From: Bradyrhizobium yuanmingense
Lineage (GTDB): Bacteria; Pseudomonadota; Alphaproteobacteria; Rhizobiales; Xanthobacteraceae
Assembly: GCF_900094575.1 (NCBI RefSeq)
Contig: NZ_FMAE01000008.1
Span: forward strand, 62,001-126,000
Reading direction: 5' to 3'
DNA length: 64,000 nt
This document shows positions 1 to 8,967 of this stretch, piece after piece; the stretch's first letter is position 1; each line of letters starts with the position of its first letter. The notes below the pieces were generated by a model. That model was not told where the DNA came from and did not search any database. It saw nothing but the letters and a program-made list of their open reading frames with translations. The position numbers and the translations under genes were made by a program.

Positions 1-1
1 G

Positions 2-1099
2 ATTCCTGTCGAAAATTGCATTAATCCGACACCATTCCATGACAGGGGTCAGACGCGTTCGCTGCGCTTTCCGCGCCAGGCGCGCCTGCATCCGACTAAA
101 TATCTCGCCGGTCTGGCGAGCGCACTGCAGCGCCGGGGCGCCCAGCTCTATGCTGACACCTGCGTCGAGAGCATCCAGCAACGCCAGGGTAGCATGGTCG
201 TCACCACCGCCTCAGGCTACGAGGTTCACGCCGCCGACGTGGTGGTTGCGACCAACTCGCCCGTCAATGTTCAGGTGGCGATCCACACCAAGCAGGCGCC
301 TTACCGCACTTATGCACTCGCCGCGAAGATTGCGGCCGGCGCCGTGGAGGATGCGCTCTATTGGGACACGCTCGATCCTTATCATTATGTCCGCCTCCAC
401 CCGTTATCTGCCGACGAGGACATCGTGATCATCGGCGGCGAAGATCACAAGTCGGGTGAGGCGAATGATGGCGCACAGCGCCTTGACGCGCTTGAGCGCT
501 GGGCGCGCGAGCGATTGCCGGATTTGCGCGAGGTCACCCATCGGTGGTCGGGTCAGGTGTTGGAGCCGGTCGATTTCGCCGGCTTCATCGGCCGCAGCCC
601 CGGCGAGGAGCATGTATTCGTTGTCAGCGGCGACTCCGGGCAGGGGATCACCAACGGGCTCGTGGCCGGCATGCTGATCGCGGATCTCATCACCAGCGGC
701 GCAAGTGCCTGGGAGGACGTCTACGCTCCGTCGCGGAAGATTCAAAGGAACATCGGCGAGTTCATCAGCGAGAACATCACCCCTATCAAGAATTTCGCGG
801 AGTATCTCACCGCAAGTGAAATCGCGAGCGCTGAACAACTGCGGCCCGGCGAGGGGCGCCTCTTCCGAAGCGGCCTGAAGAAGATCGCGGCGTGCCGGGA
901 CCGAAGCGGACATTTGCATTTGCATTCGGCGAGCTGCACCCATTTGGGCTGCGTCGTGCACTGGAACTCACTCGAACAGTGCTGGGACTGCCCATGTCAC
1001 GGATCGCAGTTTGCACCCGATGGCACCGCGCTCAACGGCCCGGCGGTTTCCCCGCTCGGCGAGGCTGATAAGCCGGCCAATCTTGAAGCGGCAGAATGA
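2..1099 (+). CDS. FAD-dependent oxidoreductase with C-terminal Rieske [2Fe-2S] domain (5' partial)
   Basis: The reading frame is open from the window edge, so the start and the N-terminal FAD (GxGxxG) part lie outside. The visible part has the C-terminal half of a DAO-type amine/amino-acid oxidase, including the FAD-contacting stretch VVSGDSGQGITNG. The last ~90 residues are a Rieske domain with the ligand pairs CTHLGC and CPCHGS, about 16 residues apart. DAO-Rieske fusions are a known family in proteobacteria; substrates are usually unassigned. The Rieske cluster probably accepts electrons from the reduced flavin (inference). It is presumably cytoplasmic. The first ATG inside the window (194) is internal, because the upstream codons are also coding-like. 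Confidence 0.88.
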   Translation: MPVENCINPTPFHDRGQTRSLRFPRQARLHPTKYLAGLASALQRRGAQLYADTCVESIQQRQGSMVVTTASGYEVHAADVVVATNSPVNVQVAIHTKQAPYRTYALAAKIAAGAVEDALYWDTLDPYHYVRLHPLSADEDIVIIGGEDHKSGEANDGAQRLDALERWARERLPDLREVTHRWSGQVLEPVDFAGFIGRSPGEEHVFVVSGDSGQGITNGLVAGMLIADLITSGASAWEDVYAPSRKIQRNIGEFISENITPIKNFAEYLTASEIASAEQLRPGEGRLFRSGLKKIAACRDRSGHLHLHSASCTHLGCVVHWNSLEQCWDCPCHGSQFAPDGTALNGPAVSPLGEADKPANLEAAE

Positions 1100-1265
1100 C
1101 CGGCATCCCTCGGCGTGTTGTGGTCAGGCTTTGAAGGGGTATGCGCTGACGGCTGCAGCTTTTATGTGACGCGTTACGTGTGAATCATGATCGCACGGCG
1201 ATCTGATGTGACTAGTCCTCGCAGGCTGTACAGGCTATATCCTGTCGCCTTGTCATCGAACTGTC

Positions 1266-3035
1266 ATGTTACCGCAAATGCTAAAGTCAGATGCTGCGCC
1301 GGCTCGCAAGACTCCGGGCGCGCCGGAAGCCAATCCTGCTGTGAACACCAAGAGAACGCAGCTCCTCACCGGCTTCCCGGGGCAACGCGAGGACGTCAGC
1401 GTGGAACCCGCGACGGTCGAGGAGCGCACTGCCATTGAGCAGACGCCATCGCAGGACGTGACGCCCGCGCCGAGCCCAACCCAGCCCGCATCTCCCGTTG
1501 GCGAAATCGAGCTCAAGCTGCTCGTCGGTGCCGATCGCATGGCGCATTTCGGCGCAGCGCCCGTGATCGCGGCGAACGCACGCAACAAGGGCACGCGCAA
1601 ACGTCTCAAGTCCGTCTACTACGACACGCCCGAGCGGGCGCTTCGTCGTGCCGGCCTGAGCTTGCGCGTCCGCCAGAGCGGCACGCGTTTCGTGCAGACC
1701 GTGAAGACCGAGGTTGCGGACGATCCGTTGCGTCGCGGCGAATGGGAAGCAAGCGTGCCTTCGCTTGCGCCCGATCTCGCTTTGGCGATGCCGTTCATTC
1801 CCGAGCAGATTCGCGAGCGACTCAAAGCGCAGCCGCTCGAAGCGGTGTTCACGGCCGATGTGCATCGTCACACGCGCATCATAGACCTGCCATCCGGCAC
1901 GGTCGAGGTCGCCTGCGACCAGGGCGAGCTGACGGCCGGCGACCGGTCGGTTCCTGTCAGCGAGATCGAGCTGGAGCTGAAGAGCGGCAGCACGAGCGCG
2001 ATCTACGAGATCGCTCTGCGCCTTGCGGAGCACGGAACGGTGAAGCCGTCCATCCGCAGCAAGTCTGCGCGCGGCTTCGACCTTGCCGCGGACCTGCCGC
2101 CGTCGGCACGCCGGCCGCGCAAGCTTCGCCTCGATCCCTCCGTGACGCTCGACGAAGCCTTCGCGACCATCTTGCGCACCTGCTTCCTTCACCTGCTGCA
2201 ATCGCTGCCGGCGGCCGAGGACGGCCGCAATCCGGAAGGCGTGCATCAGCTGCGCGTCTCGCTGCGCCGGCTGCGATCCGCGCTCGACCTGATGCGTTCG
2301 GTCGGCGCGCTCAGCAATCTGGAGGCGCTGCGTTCGGAGGCCAAATGGCTGGCGCAAGGCCTGTCCGCCGCGCGCGACTGGGACGTGTTCCAGCTCGACA
2401 CCTTGCCGGCGATCGCAAGAGCCTGTCCTTCGGTCGCGGGCTTCGATGCGCTTGGGCGGGCCGCGGCTCAGCGTCAGGCGGAAGCCTATCGCAGCGCCCG
2501 CCACGCGCTCGATGATCGCCGCTGCGCGCTCTTCCTGATCGGCCTCGGCGGCTGGATTGAGGCGCGCGGCTGGCGCAACGGCGTCGCGCCCGAGGATCTC
2601 GGCCGGCTCGCCGAGCCCGCCGTCAATTTCGCGCAGCGCGTCCTGTCGGAACAGCACGCGAAGGTGCTCAAGCGCGGCCGCCACTTCAAGTCGCTGACGG
2701 TCGACGAGCTGCACCGCGTGCGGCTCGCCACCAAGCGGCTGCGCTATCTCAGCGAGTTCCTGCTGCCGCTGTACGAGGATCGCAAGTCCGCGCGAAAATT
2801 CGCGCGCCGGCTCGCCGGCTTGCAGGAGGAGCTCGGCGTCTTCAACGACATGGCGGTGACGGCCTCGTTGCTCGACGGGCTCGGCGCTGACGATCGCGAC
2901 AGCGCCATTGCGGCGGCCGCGATCGCCGGCTGGCAGGCGCGTGCATCGATCGGCGTGCAGCAGGGCTTGCAGGATAGCTGGCGGGATTTTGCCGCCGCAC
3001 GCGTACCCTGGTCGCGCCAAGGCCAGCAGAGCTGA
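1266..3035 (+). CDS. CYTH and CHAD domain protein
   Basis: This is a 589-residue protein. After a low-complexity N-terminus of about 75 residues, the CYTH (triphosphate tunnel metalloenzyme) domain opens with EIELKL, matching the ExExK signature, and runs to about residue 270. A helical CHAD domain follows at about 290-575 with its conserved histidines (GVHQLRVSLRRLRSAL; HRVRLATKRLRY). Stand-alone CYTH enzymes hydrolyse inorganic triphosphate, and CHAD domains bind polyphosphate, so a role in polyphosphate metabolism is likely (family knowledge). The start is uncertain, because the N-terminal extension has no domain and a downstream start is possible. It converges with the next gene. Confidence 0.9.
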   Translation: MLPQMLKSDAAPARKTPGAPEANPAVNTKRTQLLTGFPGQREDVSVEPATVEERTAIEQTPSQDVTPAPSPTQPASPVGEIELKLLVGADRMAHFGAAPVIAANARNKGTRKRLKSVYYDTPERALRRAGLSLRVRQSGTRFVQTVKTEVADDPLRRGEWEASVPSLAPDLALAMPFIPEQIRERLKAQPLEAVFTADVHRHTRIIDLPSGTVEVACDQGELTAGDRSVPVSEIELELKSGSTSAIYEIALRLAEHGTVKPSIRSKSARGFDLAADLPPSARRPRKLRLDPSVTLDEAFATILRTCFLHLLQSLPAAEDGRNPEGVHQLRVSLRRLRSALDLMRSVGALSNLEALRSEAKWLAQGLSAARDWDVFQLDTLPAIARACPSVAGFDALGRAAAQRQAEAYRSARHALDDRRCALFLIGLGGWIEARGWRNGVAPEDLGRLAEPAVNFAQRVLSEQHAKVLKRGRHFKSLTVDELHRVRLATKRLRYLSEFLLPLYEDRKSARKFARRLAGLQEELGVFNDMAVTASLLDGLGADDRDSAIAAAAIAGWQARASIGVQQGLQDSWRDFAAARVPWSRQGQQS

Positions 3036-3055
3036 TCGCGCTTTCCCAAAAAGTT

Positions 3056-3085
3056 GCGGCCAGCCATTGGGGGATGGCTGGCCGC
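3056..3085 (+). terminator. stem-loop after the CYTH-CHAD gene
   Basis: A perfect 12-bp inverted repeat (gcggccagccat) with a 6-nt loop lies 20 bp past the stop codon. There is no U-tract, so it is a weak or factor-assisted terminator, or an mRNA-stabilising hairpin. Confidence 0.5.
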
Positions 3086-3099
3086 GCGCGAACCGGTCT

Positions 3100-3118
3100 G
3101 GGACGGGGAGGGGTGGGG
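3100..3118 (+). other. G-quadruplex motif (copy 1)
   Basis: Four G-runs (GGG-AC-GGGG-A-GGGG-T-GGGG) meet the canonical G4 pattern. The core ACGGGGAGGGGTGGGGAT is repeated exactly at 15047-15064. It lies between two convergent genes, on the strand of the CYTH-CHAD transcript. Confidence 0.6.
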
Positions 3119-3155
3119 ATGTGACCGGGTCGCGTAACCTGTTGTCTCGTTCCTA

Positions 3156-3779
3156 CTAATCTTTCGCGCTGGCGGTGGAGACCGCCGGCTTGGTATCGCC
3201 CAGCGAGACCCAGACGTTGGGATCGCTCTGCGACTGGCGCTTGACGAAGCGGTAGCCGGTCTCCGTCCAGGCGAGGACGTTCTCGTTCTGATTGTCGAGA
3301 ATGAACTCGCCCTTGTCGGTCTTCACCGTCAGCACCGCGTGGCCTTCGCCCTTCTTGTCGCGCACCACGGTGATGAGCAGGGCCTGGCGCGGCCAGCCGG
3401 CGTCCATCAGCATCTTGCGCTTCAACAGCACGTAGTCTTCACAGTCGCCGTAACCGTCTGACGGCAGCGACCACTTCTCGATCACGCCCCAGTGCTCCTG
3501 GTCGGTCAGAGGCTTGACGGTCTCGTTGACCCAGCGATTGACCTTGACGAGGTCGCGCCATGCGGCCTGCGACATCACGATGTCGCGGGGCTGCAGCGGT
3601 GCGCCCTGGCACTGGGCAGCATTGTCCGCGCAGAACTCGACCCAGCCGATCGGCGCACGCGTGGTGTCGCCGAGGCTCGCGTAGAGCAGACGGCCTTCGC
3701 CGGCCTGCGCTGCCGCGCTGATCCCGAAGAGCATGGCGGCCAGCGCCAGTCCCTTCCCCCGTCCCCTGAAGTCAAACAT
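3156..3779 (-). CDS. Transglutaminase-like cysteine protease (BTLCP family), secreted
   Basis: The protein has 207 residues from the chosen start. A signal peptide (LALAAMLFGISAAAQA) comes first, then the bacterial transglutaminase-like cysteine proteinase fold with the Cys-His-Asp triad in GDCEDY, GEGHAVL and ILDN. An upstream in-frame ATG (3809) would add ten residues before the signal peptide. The ATG at 3779 is preferred because it puts the signal peptide at the N-terminus and follows a G-rich sequence (acgggggcc). BTLCP proteins are periplasmic and usually of unknown target; relatives such as LapG process surface adhesins. No LapD-like partner is adjacent. Confidence 0.85.
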   Translation of the reverse strand: MFDFRGRGKGLALAAMLFGISAAAQAGEGRLLYASLGDTTRAPIGWVEFCADNAAQCQGAPLQPRDIVMSQAAWRDLVKVNRWVNETVKPLTDQEHWGVIEKWSLPSDGYGDCEDYVLLKRKMLMDAGWPRQALLITVVRDKKGEGHAVLTVKTDKGEFILDNQNENVLAWTETGYRFVKRQSQSDPNVWVSLGDTKPAVSTASAKD

Positions 3780-4040
3780 TGCGGCCCCCGTTTCTTGTTG
3801 GGACCACATTTCGCACGGAGCTTTTGAGTTGCCGCTAAGTCGACCAAGTCAAGTCGAGACGAATGCAAGTAAAAGGCGCGGCGAATTCGATCTATACTTG
3901 AATAGAATTCGCGTAAAATTGGATATGACTGCAATTGATTCAAATTTTATCTATTAACGCGGAAGCGCTGGGAGGAGCGTTGTTTGCGCTCATCTGCAGC
4001 CCCTCCGTTAACCGCTGGCCATTCGCCGCGGGACATGAAA
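3780..4040. other. AT-rich intergenic region with an inverted repeat
   Basis: No gene is supported here. The stretch at about 3860-3960 is clearly AT-richer than its surroundings and is probably the promoter region of the BTLCP gene. It contains an 8-bp inverted repeat (gcgaattc 3881-3888, gaattcgc 3905-3912) with a 16-bp spacer, which could be an operator. No sigma-70 pair could be assigned with confidence. Confidence 0.4.
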
Positions 4041-4071
4041 AAGGCGGCGTCCGCATCGCGGAAGCCGCCTT
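4037..4071 (-). terminator. Intrinsic terminator of the PilZ gene
   Basis: Read on the minus strand, aaggcggc and gccgcctt pair as a perfect 8-bp stem, followed by a run of Us. It lies about 40 bp past the PilZ stop codon. Confidence 0.8.
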
Positions 4072-4109
4072 CGAGCCTGGAAATATGGAGGTTTTCGCGT
4101 CCTTGCGCT

Positions 4110-4721
4110 TTACCGCGCGGTAACGCTCTCTTCGAGTGTCTCCGCCGGCTGCTCGTGCATGAACTCCAGCGCGAAGCCGTCCTCGAGGTTTCGGACCACG
4201 CGGCCCTGGACCCGGCCGAGCAGAACCGTCGATTTCAGCGGCGGCCGGTTCTCGGCAGCGATCGCCGCGCCCGACAGCGAGAGGTCGATGATGCGGCAGG
4301 TCATCTTGGTGCCGTCCTCGAGCGTCAGCACCGCGATCGGGTTGCGCGGCACGATGCGGTCGTGGCGTCGGTCCTCCGGCAGATTGAGGATGTCGCGGTT
4401 GGCGAGCCAGGTCAGCTGCGCGGCGAGCTTGTCGCGCTTGCGCGGCGTCGCGCCGATGGTCATGGCGAAGCCGTTGTCGATGATCCGCGTGATCTTGCCC
4501 TCGACCCGGCCGATATGGTCGAGATAGGCGACCACGCGGTCGCCGACATTGCCGATGCCGGGGGCGAGCAAAGCGAGGCCGCCCGGCGACATGTTGATCA
4601 CCTGGCAGGGGAATTCCCGGCGGTCCGGCAGCATGTAGCGGCCGAGCAGGTGCACCTTCACCCGCTGGAAGCGCCTGCGCTCCTCGGCGGCCGGAAGAAA
4701 TTTTTTGTTCGCCAACGCCAT
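4110..4721 (-). CDS. Tandem PilZ domain protein
   Basis: This 203-residue protein has two PilZ domains. Domain 1 (about 15-95) has the c-di-GMP motif pair ERRRFQR and NMSPGG. Domain 2 (about 112-195) has DRRHDR and DLSLSG. Both carry the RxxxR and (D/N)xSxxG elements, so both could bind c-di-GMP. There are no membrane segments, so it is a cytosolic effector or adaptor. The ATG at 4721 was chosen over the GTG at 4730. A degenerate CtrA-like box lies about 58 bp upstream. It is a single gene with its own terminator. Confidence 0.9.
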   Translation of the reverse strand: MALANKKFLPAAEERRRFQRVKVHLLGRYMLPDRREFPCQVINMSPGGLALLAPGIGNVGDRVVAYLDHIGRVEGKITRIIDNGFAMTIGATPRKRDKLAAQLTWLANRDILNLPEDRRHDRIVPRNPIAVLTLEDGTKMTCRIIDLSLSGAAIAAENRPPLKSTVLLGRVQGRVVRNLEDGFALEFMHEQPAETLEESVTAR

Positions 4722-4778
4722 TTCCAACACCCGACCCCCCGCCCGGGCGGAGTCCTTGCGACCCTAAGGTGCACAGGG

Positions 4779-4793
4779 TTAATGCCGCGTTAG
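4779..4793. promoter_or_regulatory. Degenerate CtrA-type box upstream of PilZ
   Basis: TTAA-TGCCGCG-TTAG matches TTAA-N7-TTAA at 7 of 8 fixed bases. It lies 58 bp upstream of the PilZ start. Confidence 0.3.
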
Positions 4794-4856
4794 GATCGGG
4801 CGCGCCGGTTGCGGACAGACACGATGCGCTCGAAAAGCCACACCTTCAGGCTTGGC

Positions 4857-6101
4857 TCAGGCCGGCTTCCTTGCGGCGCGCCCATAAAGCAGGCACAGCA
4901 GCGCCAGCAGCACGGCGGCCGACAGGCCGAGCGACCAGTGGATGCCGATCGCCGCACCTGCTACCCCGATCGTGATGCCGCTGAAGGCCCGCATCCCGAG
5001 CCCGGCCATGTTGTAGAGGCCGACGACGCGGCCGCGGATGTCGTGCGGCGCGTTGATCTGCACCAGCGCCTGCGCCATGGTGTTGAACGACAGCTCGAAG
5101 AAGCCCGCGAAGAACAATAGCGCGATCGCGACCGGATAGACCGGCACGAGCGCGAAGCCGAGCAGTGCCACGCTCCACAGCATCGCCAGCGTGATCGCGG
5201 TGCGCGGGGTGCCCTTCAGCCGTCCCCAGGATTCCAGCGCGATTGCGGCAAGCACTGCGCCGGCCGCGTCCGCGGCGAGCAGCACGCTGTAGGAGACGCC
5301 GGGATCGCCATGGCCGAGATCGCCGGCATAGCCCGGCATCTGGGCGTGATAGGCGTTGCCGATCATGAAGGAGGTGAGGCCGGCGAGCCACGTCATCGCC
5401 GACAGCACGGGCTGGGTGCCGATCGCGCGGATGGTGAGCATGATGTCGGCAAGGCCGCGCACCGCAAAGCGGCGCACCGCCACGCTCTTGTCCCTGATCG
5501 GGGCCCAGAACAGCCAGAGCAGCATCGGCAGATAGAACAGCGTGTTGAAGATGATGCCGTGCGAGGGACCGAGCGTCAGCATAATGATGCCGCCGACCGC
5601 AGGTCCGACCAGGATGCCGAGATAGCGCGCCATCGCGTTCAGTCGCACCGCGCTCGGCAGGTCGGCCGGGCCGACCAGGTCATAGAGCAACAGCTGGTTC
5701 GGGGTCTGCCAGAGCACGCCGGCGCAGCCATGGATCACCAGAAGCAGCATCGCGTGCCACATCTGGATCGTATCGGTGAGGAAGAAGTAGCCCCAACCGG
5801 CGGAGGCGACGATGAACAGCAGCATGCCGCACTGGATGATGCGGCGCGGATCGAACCGATCGGCGAGGCCGCCGACCGCGACGGAGAACAGCAGGAACGG
5901 CAGCCAGTGCGACAGCACGGCAAACCCGCCCAGCGTGGGCGAATGGAATTTCTGGAACACCACCCAATAGCTGATCACATGCTCGATGTTGTCCGCCATC
6001 ATCGCCAGCACGTAAGAGGCGAACTGGAGACGGTAGGGCACGGACCTCATCGCCGCGAACGATCCGGACGCGGCCACGGGATTTTGGGGGAGGGGGTTCA
6101 C
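4857..6101 (-). CDS. MFS transporter (exporter type)
   Basis: A 414-residue integral membrane protein with about 12 predicted hydrophobic segments and the loop motif GGLADRFDPRRI between TM2 and TM3, typical of MFS_3 (EntS-like) exporters. Central charged loops (ARYLGILVGPAVGG; RDKSVAVRRFAVRG) fit the family. No substrate can be read from the context: neighbours are PilZ and a methyltransferase transcribed the other way. The start could also be the Met at about residue 18. Confidence 0.87.
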   Translation of the reverse strand: MNPLPQNPVAASGSFAAMRSVPYRLQFASYVLAMMADNIEHVISYWVVFQKFHSPTLGGFAVLSHWLPFLLFSVAVGGLADRFDPRRIIQCGMLLFIVASAGWGYFFLTDTIQMWHAMLLLVIHGCAGVLWQTPNQLLLYDLVGPADLPSAVRLNAMARYLGILVGPAVGGIIMLTLGPSHGIIFNTLFYLPMLLWLFWAPIRDKSVAVRRFAVRGLADIMLTIRAIGTQPVLSAMTWLAGLTSFMIGNAYHAQMPGYAGDLGHGDPGVSYSVLLAADAAGAVLAAIALESWGRLKGTPRTAITLAMLWSVALLGFALVPVYPVAIALLFFAGFFELSFNTMAQALVQINAPHDIRGRVVGLYNMAGLGMRAFSGITIGVAGAAIGIHWSLGLSAAVLLALLCLLYGRAARKPA

Positions 6102-6308
6102 TGGAGGACCTGAGGTGAGACTCCTGGCGCCTTACACGTTCGCCAGTCGGCGCTCAAGACAATTGGGCGTGCTGGAACAGCAGCCATGCACTCCTGCCAC
6201 GAGGCCTGCGTTATCTGAGGTGCGAGCCTTGCGGCTTCCGGCCTGCGCTCGTCGAGCCGCAGCAGTCGCCGCATGCAGGGCACGGAATTATTCGCTACGA
6301 TCGTCTCC

Positions 6309-7057
6309 ATGGAACAGAACAGTCTCTACGATCGGCCGGATCTCTATGACCTGATGGCGCCGCCAGATCCGATCCTCGAAGGCTTCTATGTCGACATCGC
6401 GCGCGAACGCGGTGGCCGCGTGCTCGATCTTGCCTGTGGGAGCGGTCGCCTCACCGTTCCATTGGCGCGGGCGGGCCTTGATGTCATTGGAGGCGATCTG
6501 TCTTGCGCGATGCTGGAGCGGGCGCGAGATTACGCCAGGGCGAACGCGGTTGAGCCCGGCTTCGTCGAGTTGGACATGCGCGATTTCGATCTCGGCGGGC
6601 GGACTTTCGACACCATCGTCGTCGCCGTGAACTCGATCCTGCATCTGCATAGTCTCGACGACTTCAGAGACTTCTTCGGATCGGTCGGCAGACATCTGTC
6701 GCCGCAGGGTCGGCTGGTGTTCGACGCCTTCCTGCCCAATATCGCCATGCTCAACGCTGATCCCAACAAGCGCGAGTTGATCGGCACGGTGGTCCACGAT
6801 CGCCTTGGCGCCATCACTGTCGAGGAGACTGCGAGATACGACCCGCTCACCCAGATCAGGCACGTGGATTGGTGCTGGTCGAGCAAGACGGAGAAGGATT
6901 TTGGCAAGCCGCCTTGCCGATGCGCAACATCTTCCCGCAGGAGATGCCGTTGCTCGTGACCTCGGGCGGCCTCCGCCTCATCGAGCGCTTCGGTGATTTC
7001 GATCGCAGCACGTTAACGGCGGAAAGCATGCGGCAGATATGCGTCTGCGGTCTCTAG
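6309..7057 (+). pseudogene. Class I SAM-dependent methyltransferase, frameshifted
   Basis: The N-terminal part has the SAM-binding motif I VLDLACGSGRLT, an acidic post-I loop and VFDAFLPN. The frame breaks at about 6896-6905. Before it the protein reads ...SSKTEKDF, and the homologous continuation (WQAALPMRNIFPQE ... RQICVC) lies in another frame that runs to 7057. The break is a TTTT run where five Ts would restore the frame, consistent with loss of one T. The unshifted frame ends at 6959 in an arginine-rich tail. It is either a young pseudogene or a sequencing error. Confidence 0.75.
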
Positions 7058-7061
7058 CCCG

Positions 7062-7131
7062 GTAGCCCGGATGGAGCGTAGCGAAATCCGGGCCCGCTTC
7101 CCCGTATTCCGCTACGCTCCATACGGGCTAC
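7062..7131. repeat. Palindromic dispersed repeat, family R2 copy 1
   Basis: Imperfect ~31-bp inverted arms begin gtagcccgg and end cgggctac, around a short centre. A diverged second copy lies at 8870-8940. I recall similar elements as common intergenic repeats in Bradyrhizobium. Confidence 0.75.
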
Positions 7132-7222
7132 AAGGCCGCACCTTGGCACGAGCGCGCATCTCACATACGCTTCGCCTCAGCCCGCACACAAATCATAACA
7201 AGCGGGCAGCGAGGAAACAGCC

Positions 7223-8374
7223 ATGCAACAGATCCGCGTCTGTACCCACGCAGGTCCCGGCTCGGAGCCCGTCATCCGCACCGTGCCATGGCCGAAGATC
7301 GGCCGCAAGGCCGCACTGATCCAGGTCGGCGCCTGCGGGGTTTGCGGCACCGATCTCCATATCCTCAAGGGGCACTGGCCGAAGCCGCTGCCCTGGCCGT
7401 TCACGCTGGGACACGAGCTCGGCGGCGTCATCGTCGAATGCGGCGACGAGCTCACCGAAGATTTCATGAGCAAGCCGCTCAGCGTCGGTTCGAAAGTAAT
7501 GATCCCGCCGCTAATGCCCTGCGGCCGCTGCTACTATTGCATCCACTATCCGCAAACCGCGAACAAATGCCTGACGCCGGTCTATTACGGCCGCTATCTC
7601 GGCTTCGACAAGGCGCCGCATTTGTGGGGCGGCTGGGCCGAATATGTCTATGTCGATCTCGAGATGCTGCCGGGCACCAAGATCTACAAGCTGCCGGACG
7701 ACATGTCGCTGCGCCTGGGTGCGCTGTCGGAACCCCTGACCTCCTGCATCCGTGCCTTCAATCGCGCGACGCGCGCCGGCGGATTCAGCTGGGGCGACAC
7801 CGTGGTGATCCAGGGCTCCGGCCCGATCGGCATCTTGGCGGTCGCGGCCGCCAGGGAGATGGGGGCGGGGCGCGTCATCTGCGTCGGCGCGCCGGAGGAG
7901 CCGCGGCTCAAGCTGGCGCGCGAGTTCGGCGCGGAGGCGACCGTCAACATCGAGGAGCTGAAGTCACCACAGGATCGCATCGCGCGTGTGCGCGAGATCG
8001 TCGGCGGCTTCGGCGCCGATCTCGTGATGGACTGCTCGGGCCACCCCTCAGCCGGCCCCGAAGGCATCGAGATGCTGCGCGACGGCGGCACCTATGTCGA
8101 GATGGGCCAGTTCACCGACGCCGGCTCGATCGACACCTCCTGGCACCGCATCTGCACCAAGGACCTCAACGTGCTGGGATCCTGGGGCTTCACCGGCAAT
8201 GACCTCCCGCTCGGCGTCGACATGCTCTACCGCACCCGTGACAAATACCCGTGGCTGAAAATGCAGACGATCTACCCGTTCACGGAAGCGGGCGTCGCGC
8301 AGGCCGTGCAGGACGCAATGGCGATGAAGACGGTGAAGTCGACGATCGTGCCGTGGCCGGAGCTGGTGGAGTAG
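7223..8374 (+). CDS. Zinc-dependent alcohol dehydrogenase (MDR family)
   Basis: A 383-residue medium-chain dehydrogenase. The catalytic zinc site is CGVCGTD plus GHELGG. The structural zinc lobe is PCGRCYYCIHYPQTANKC. The Rossmann motif is GSGPIGILAVAAA. It most resembles threonine dehydrogenase/sorbitol-dehydrogenase-like enzymes, but the substrate is not determinable. The ATG is preceded by gcgaggaaacagcc, a fair SD. The next gene starts 3 bp after the stop, which suggests an operon with the DUF5680 gene. Confidence 0.9.
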   Translation: MQQIRVCTHAGPGSEPVIRTVPWPKIGRKAALIQVGACGVCGTDLHILKGHWPKPLPWPFTLGHELGGVIVECGDELTEDFMSKPLSVGSKVMIPPLMPCGRCYYCIHYPQTANKCLTPVYYGRYLGFDKAPHLWGGWAEYVYVDLEMLPGTKIYKLPDDMSLRLGALSEPLTSCIRAFNRATRAGGFSWGDTVVIQGSGPIGILAVAAAREMGAGRVICVGAPEEPRLKLAREFGAEATVNIEELKSPQDRIARVREIVGGFGADLVMDCSGHPSAGPEGIEMLRDGGTYVEMGQFTDAGSIDTSWHRICTKDLNVLGSWGFTGNDLPLGVDMLYRTRDKYPWLKMQTIYPFTEAGVAQAVQDAMAMKTVKSTIVPWPELVE

Positions 8375-8377
8375 ACG

Positions 8378-8860
8378 ATGCCGTCCGCGCCTCACGATCT
8401 CGCGGCGTTCCTGGTCGAAGCCAAACGCCGCACCTATGCGGGTCTCGATGACGATGCGACCGTTGCTGCGCCGCTGCTTACCGGCTCCAAGCAGCTCGAG
8501 CATCACGCGCCGCCTTATGCCTATCGCGATATCTATTTCGGGATGGGCTTCTTCGTCGGGCAGGAGACCGTGTCGCGGGATGAACGCGTCATCTGGTCGA
8601 TGAGCTACAGCGGCGGCGTTCGTGCGGAGATCACGGAGCGGGAGATCTTCCTCGCCATCTACAAATTCCTGCGCCAGGCGTTGCTGCGCGTCGGCGTCGA
8701 AGAGCCTTACCGGGGACCTCGCCTGTTCGAGCAGGACGGCATGGCGGACCGCAACGAGATCGAAGGCGGTATCGATCGCTTCCACGGTGTGGAGACGATT
8801 GCCCGGCAGGATGGTACACCGCTTTATGAGCTGCGCTATGATGGCGGCCTGCTGCGATAG
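8378..8860 (+). CDS. DUF5680 family protein
   Basis: A 160-residue soluble protein with the pattern I associate with DUF5680: FLVEAKRxTYAG near the N-terminus, PLLTGSKQLE, and YRDIYFGMGFFVGQETV around residues 48-65. The function of the family is unknown. It follows the alcohol dehydrogenase by 3 bp, so co-transcription is likely. No signal peptide or membrane segment is visible. Confidence 0.8.
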   Translation: MPSAPHDLAAFLVEAKRRTYAGLDDDATVAAPLLTGSKQLEHHAPPYAYRDIYFGMGFFVGQETVSRDERVIWSMSYSGGVRAEITEREIFLAIYKFLRQALLRVGVEEPYRGPRLFEQDGMADRNEIEGGIDRFHGVETIARQDGTPLYELRYDGGLLR

Positions 8861-8869
8861 ACAAAATCC

Positions 8870-8940
8870 GTAGCCCGGGTGGAGCCGAGCGTAATCCGGG
8901 GACGTCCGTCCCGCATTCCGCTTTGCTCCATGCGGGCTAA
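8870..8940. repeat. Palindromic dispersed repeat, family R2 copy 2
   Basis: The arms gtagcccggg... and ...gcgggcta pair imperfectly around a short centre. It is the same family as 7062-7131 and sits between DUF5680 and the VOC gene. Confidence 0.7.
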
Positions 8941-8967
8941 AAGTCGGAGCCTGGAACGAGCGACGAA

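Noticed and set aside
1287..3020. A 577-codon open frame antisense to the CYTH-CHAD gene
   Set aside because: It is Arg/Ala-rich, has no domain, and is explained by GC-rich third positions of the real gene.
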